Assembly: GCA_964629875.1 (NCBI GenBank) | Contig: CAZVRK010000001.1 | Coordinates: 1 to 64,000 of the forward strand | Origin: UBA3495 sp964629875 | GTDB taxonomy: Bacteria > Chloroflexota > Dehalococcoidia > Lucifugimonadales > UBA3495 | Direction: 5' to 3' | Length of the DNA: 64,000 bases | In this document: piece by piece, positions 61,966 through 64,000 of the stretch | Numbering within the stretch: position 1 is the stretch's first letter | Layout of the letters: each line of letters opens with the position of its first letter | Program-made: the position numbers and the translations under genes | The notes under the pieces: generated by a model | The model's input: only the letters and a program-made list of their open reading frames with translations | What the model was told of the DNA's origin: nothing | Database searches by the model: none

Positions 61966-63228
61966 TCACGATCGGCGTAACTGTGGAGCAACGAGCATGA
62001 GTAGTAACATTAACACAATGCCGATTGTGCCGACCACCACAAGTGTAAGCTCTATACCAATTGCTTGCGCGATAAATCCGTTCATGACACTTCCGAGACT
62101 GAACCCCAAAATTGCCATGGATCGGAGACCCATCACTCGCCCGCGAAAAGATAAGTCAGTAGTACGTAGAAGAGTAGTTAATATCATCACCTGCGAAGAC
62201 GCAAAACCTAGGCCTATGCAGAATAGATTCACCAGGCTACCAACGAAGGAAGAATTAAAGCCTAACATGATAATAAGAATGTGCCATGCTATTACTGCTA
62301 CTATCATTAGGCGGCCAGTCCTTTGTACACTTCCGAGTCCTGCGAAAATCAGCGCTCCTGTGAGTGAGCCTATCCCGAATGAGAGGAGCAGAATTCCCAA
62401 TCCGCCGGCGTCCAAGCCTAGGGATTCTCTAGCAAAGATTGACACAAGGCTTGTGTGTACAGTCCATCCAGCGATATTGATTAATACGGCTACAAATAAA
62501 GTAGCCCATAGCACTTGCTGACTTTTTACATAGATCAAGCCCTCTTTAATAGTCGCTAAGACGGAATATGCTTTAGAGGCTTGGTCTCGTCCTGATGTTT
62601 TAATACCAAGCGCGGCTCCAGCGCTTATTATGTATAAAGCCATTATCAGGCAGTATGCACCAACTGGACCATAAAGTTTGTACATGAAAGCACCGGTAGG
62701 AGGTCCAGCCAGCATGGCTACATTCATGGCTACAGAGTTGAAGGCTGCGCCGCTACTGATCCGTTCTTTTGGTAATATATCGGCTATTAATGATTGAGAC
62801 GATGGCATCTGGAAAAGACGTGCTATACCGACCCCCATTGTGATTGCGAAGATAGGCCATATGTGACCTAGTTTTACTAGGGTTGAGCCAGATTTTGCTT
62901 CTTGGATGTAATCGGTAGGGATAAGGAGCAGCATTATGAGCGCGAGTCCGGCCATTATAAATTGAACTGCGACTAAGAGACGGTTTCTGGCCAAGCGATC
63001 GACCATGGCTCCCGCGTATAGAGCCAAGAAGTTCAAAACCATACGGGCGCCCGCTATCATACCAACCAATACTGGTGAATCTGTTAATTCGAGAACGTAC
63101 CACGCTAGTACGGCAGATTCCATCTGAGTTCCCGTAGCTACGAAGGTTGTCGACAGCCATACGAATGAGAAATCCCGGTATTTAAAGACCTCTATTGAAC
63201 TGGGTATGCGTAAGTTTCGTTTGAGCAC
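61966..63228 (-). CDS. MFS transporter
   Basis: A 420-residue, twelve-helix facilitator, starting at GTG 63228. The N-terminus FKYRDFSFVWLSTTFVATGTQMESAVLAWYVLELT and the motif DRLARNRLLVAVQ match the enterobactin exporter / DHA3-like efflux group. Residues after helix six (KTSGRDQASKAYSVLATIKEGL) form the central loop. A role in drug or small-molecule export is likely. It is not close to the two other MFS carriers in the window. Confidence 0.88.
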   Translation of the reverse strand: MLKRNLRIPSSIEVFKYRDFSFVWLSTTFVATGTQMESAVLAWYVLELTDSPVLVGMIAGARMVLNFLALYAGAMVDRLARNRLLVAVQFIMAGLALIMLLLIPTDYIQEAKSGSTLVKLGHIWPIFAITMGVGIARLFQMPSSQSLIADILPKERISSGAAFNSVAMNVAMLAGPPTGAFMYKLYGPVGAYCLIMALYIISAGAALGIKTSGRDQASKAYSVLATIKEGLIYVKSQQVLWATLFVAVLINIAGWTVHTSLVSIFARESLGLDAGGLGILLLSFGIGSLTGALIFAGLGSVQRTGRLMIVAVIAWHILIIMLGFNSSFVGSLVNLFCIGLGFASSQVMILTTLLRTTDLSFRGRVMGLRSMAILGFSLGSVMNGFIAQAIGIELTLVVVGTIGIVLMLLLMLVAPQLRRS

Positions 63229-63262
63229 ATCCCAACCTTAGGGTCCCCAACGGCAGGAGTTA

Positions 63263-64000
63263 TTAATTAATGACGGCATTTGGGAGTCTCTCTACTTGGA
63301 CGAGTTCTATTCGTGTATCCGAGGCTTGAAGTACTACGAGTTTTATATCGTCTTGGATGAAAGTTGTCCCGTTTTCGGGTACATGTCCTAGTGTCGCTAG
63401 AATGAAGCCAGCGAGCGTCTGATAATCTCCTTCAGGTAGGATTAGGTTCAGCTCGCTTTGCATTTCGGATATCAACGTTTGGCCTACAAGTTCGTATACT
63501 TCTGAGTCCGATTGGGGTAGGCTTTCTTCGGCAGTATCGGGCATGTCGCCCACTAGGACTTCTAGGAGTTGTTTTGCAGTTGCCAATCCCGCAAGACCAC
63601 CAAATTCATTTATGGCATATACGAGGCCGTGACGCGATTGTTGCATTTCCCTGAAAGTGGTACTGATAGTTTTTGTTTCAGGCACAAAGAAAGGCGGTGT
63701 AGACAATGTGGTTACGTCGCTCGTTTCTGTGATTTCTTGTCGTCCAAATGACATCAGGACATCTTTTGTCGTTAGTGTCCCGATAATGTTTTCTGGATTA
63801 TCTTGGCATATAGGGAATCGAGTATGGCTATCTGTAGCAAACAGTGTAAGAAATTCCTGGAGAGTGGTGCCGGATTGGATGGCTCTTATTTGGGGCCTAG
63901 GTGTCATAACTTCCCGAATTTGTTTGTCTCCAAAACTAAATACTTGTTCTAGGAGTTTAGCTTCAGATTCTTCAACAGCTCCCCCTTGACGACTCATGTC
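63263..64000 (-). CDS. CBS-domain CorC/CNNM family protein (5' end outside window)
   Basis: The reading frame reaches the window edge with no stop, so the start is outside. What is present is the C-terminal part: two CBS domains (FGDKQIREVMTPRPQIRAI, ENIIGTLTTKDVLMSFG; STPPFFVPETKTISTTFREM, HGLVYAINEFGGLAGLATAKQLLEVLVGDM) and the CorC_HlyC domain (LPEGDYQTLAGFILATLGHVPENGTTF). Family members are magnesium/cobalt efflux or hemolysin-like membrane proteins. The usual CNNM membrane domain would lie upstream. Confidence 0.88.
   Translation of the reverse strand, partial: DMSRQGGAVEESEAKLLEQVFSFGDKQIREVMTPRPQIRAIQSGTTLQEFLTLFATDSHTRFPICQDNPENIIGTLTTKDVLMSFGRQEITETSDVTTLSTPPFFVPETKTISTTFREMQQSRHGLVYAINEFGGLAGLATAKQLLEVLVGDMPDTAEESLPQSDSEVYELVGQTLISEMQSELNLILPEGDYQTLAGFILATLGHVPENGTTFIQDDIKLVVLQASDTRIELVQVERLPNAVIN

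Noticed and set aside
52749..63228. Genomic island or phage origin for the accessory genes
   Set aside because: No integrase, transposase, direct repeats or tRNA-end duplication was seen; base composition looks the same as elsewhere.

Overview
This 64 kb window (about 45% GC, densely coded, with one 100-N gap at 1157-1256) is ordinary chromosome from a free-living bacterium. The gene set and chaperone control fit Chloroflexota, perhaps a SAR202-like Dehalococcoidia. The grounds are an HspR-controlled dnaJ-hspR-clpC group, a FakA/FakB pair beside recG, rpoBC detached from rplJL, and many oxidative and TPP enzymes, MFS carriers and selenoproteins. That placement is inference; no rRNA is present. 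There is no CRISPR array, prophage or transposase.

Layout. 37-924 is an isolated dehydrogenase. 1047-6148 is a metal-uptake region on the minus strand: a Fur-family regulator and a metal-binding lipoprotein, then a separate promoter, a cobalamin riboswitch with its terminator, an ABC ATPase, an ABC-3 permease and an MFS carrier with a His-rich tail. The riboswitch points to cobalt rather than zinc. 6300-12402 holds a HerA-like ATPase pair, panC, etfBA and htpX. 12412-19817 is housekeeping: a cyclase-family hydrolase, fmt, an unassigned structured RNA with its own promoter, rpsP-khpA-rimM, then yebC-ruvC-ruvA-uvrB. 19828-27506 has a split D-glutamate cyclase, an atypical response regulator, recG and fakA-fakB. 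27639-41399 runs ruvB, NIPSNAP, GMC oxidoreductase, fumC, rpoB-rpoC and pyrD. 41456-45754 is the heat-shock cluster (dnaJ-hspR-clpC facing hsp20, with an HspR-type operator), followed by tRNA-Asn.

The accessory part is 46-64 kb: MFS carriers, a DUF4395 membrane protein, lipase, CapA-like and Gfo/Idh/MocA proteins, a penicillin acylase homologue, two convergent TPP enzymes and a CBS-domain protein. Its main interest is three genes interrupted by one in-frame TGA exactly where the family has its catalytic thiol: a thioredoxin-like lipoprotein (UxxC, 47777-48349), a UGSC-family protein (UGGC, 52749-54467) and a single-domain rhodanese (55382-55753). Each TGA is followed by a stable hairpin at a distance expected of a bacterial SECIS element. 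They are best read as selenoproteins rather than broken genes, so the organism should carry selA/selB/selC/selD elsewhere.

Most promising for novelty: (1) the selenoprotein cluster; (2) the cobalamin riboswitch driving a znu-type ABC operon plus a His-repeat MFS carrier; (3) the structured RNA between fmt and rpsP, with an 18-bp stem, competing pairings, an embedded 23-codon ORF with a perfect Shine-Dalgarno, a terminator and a second promoter.
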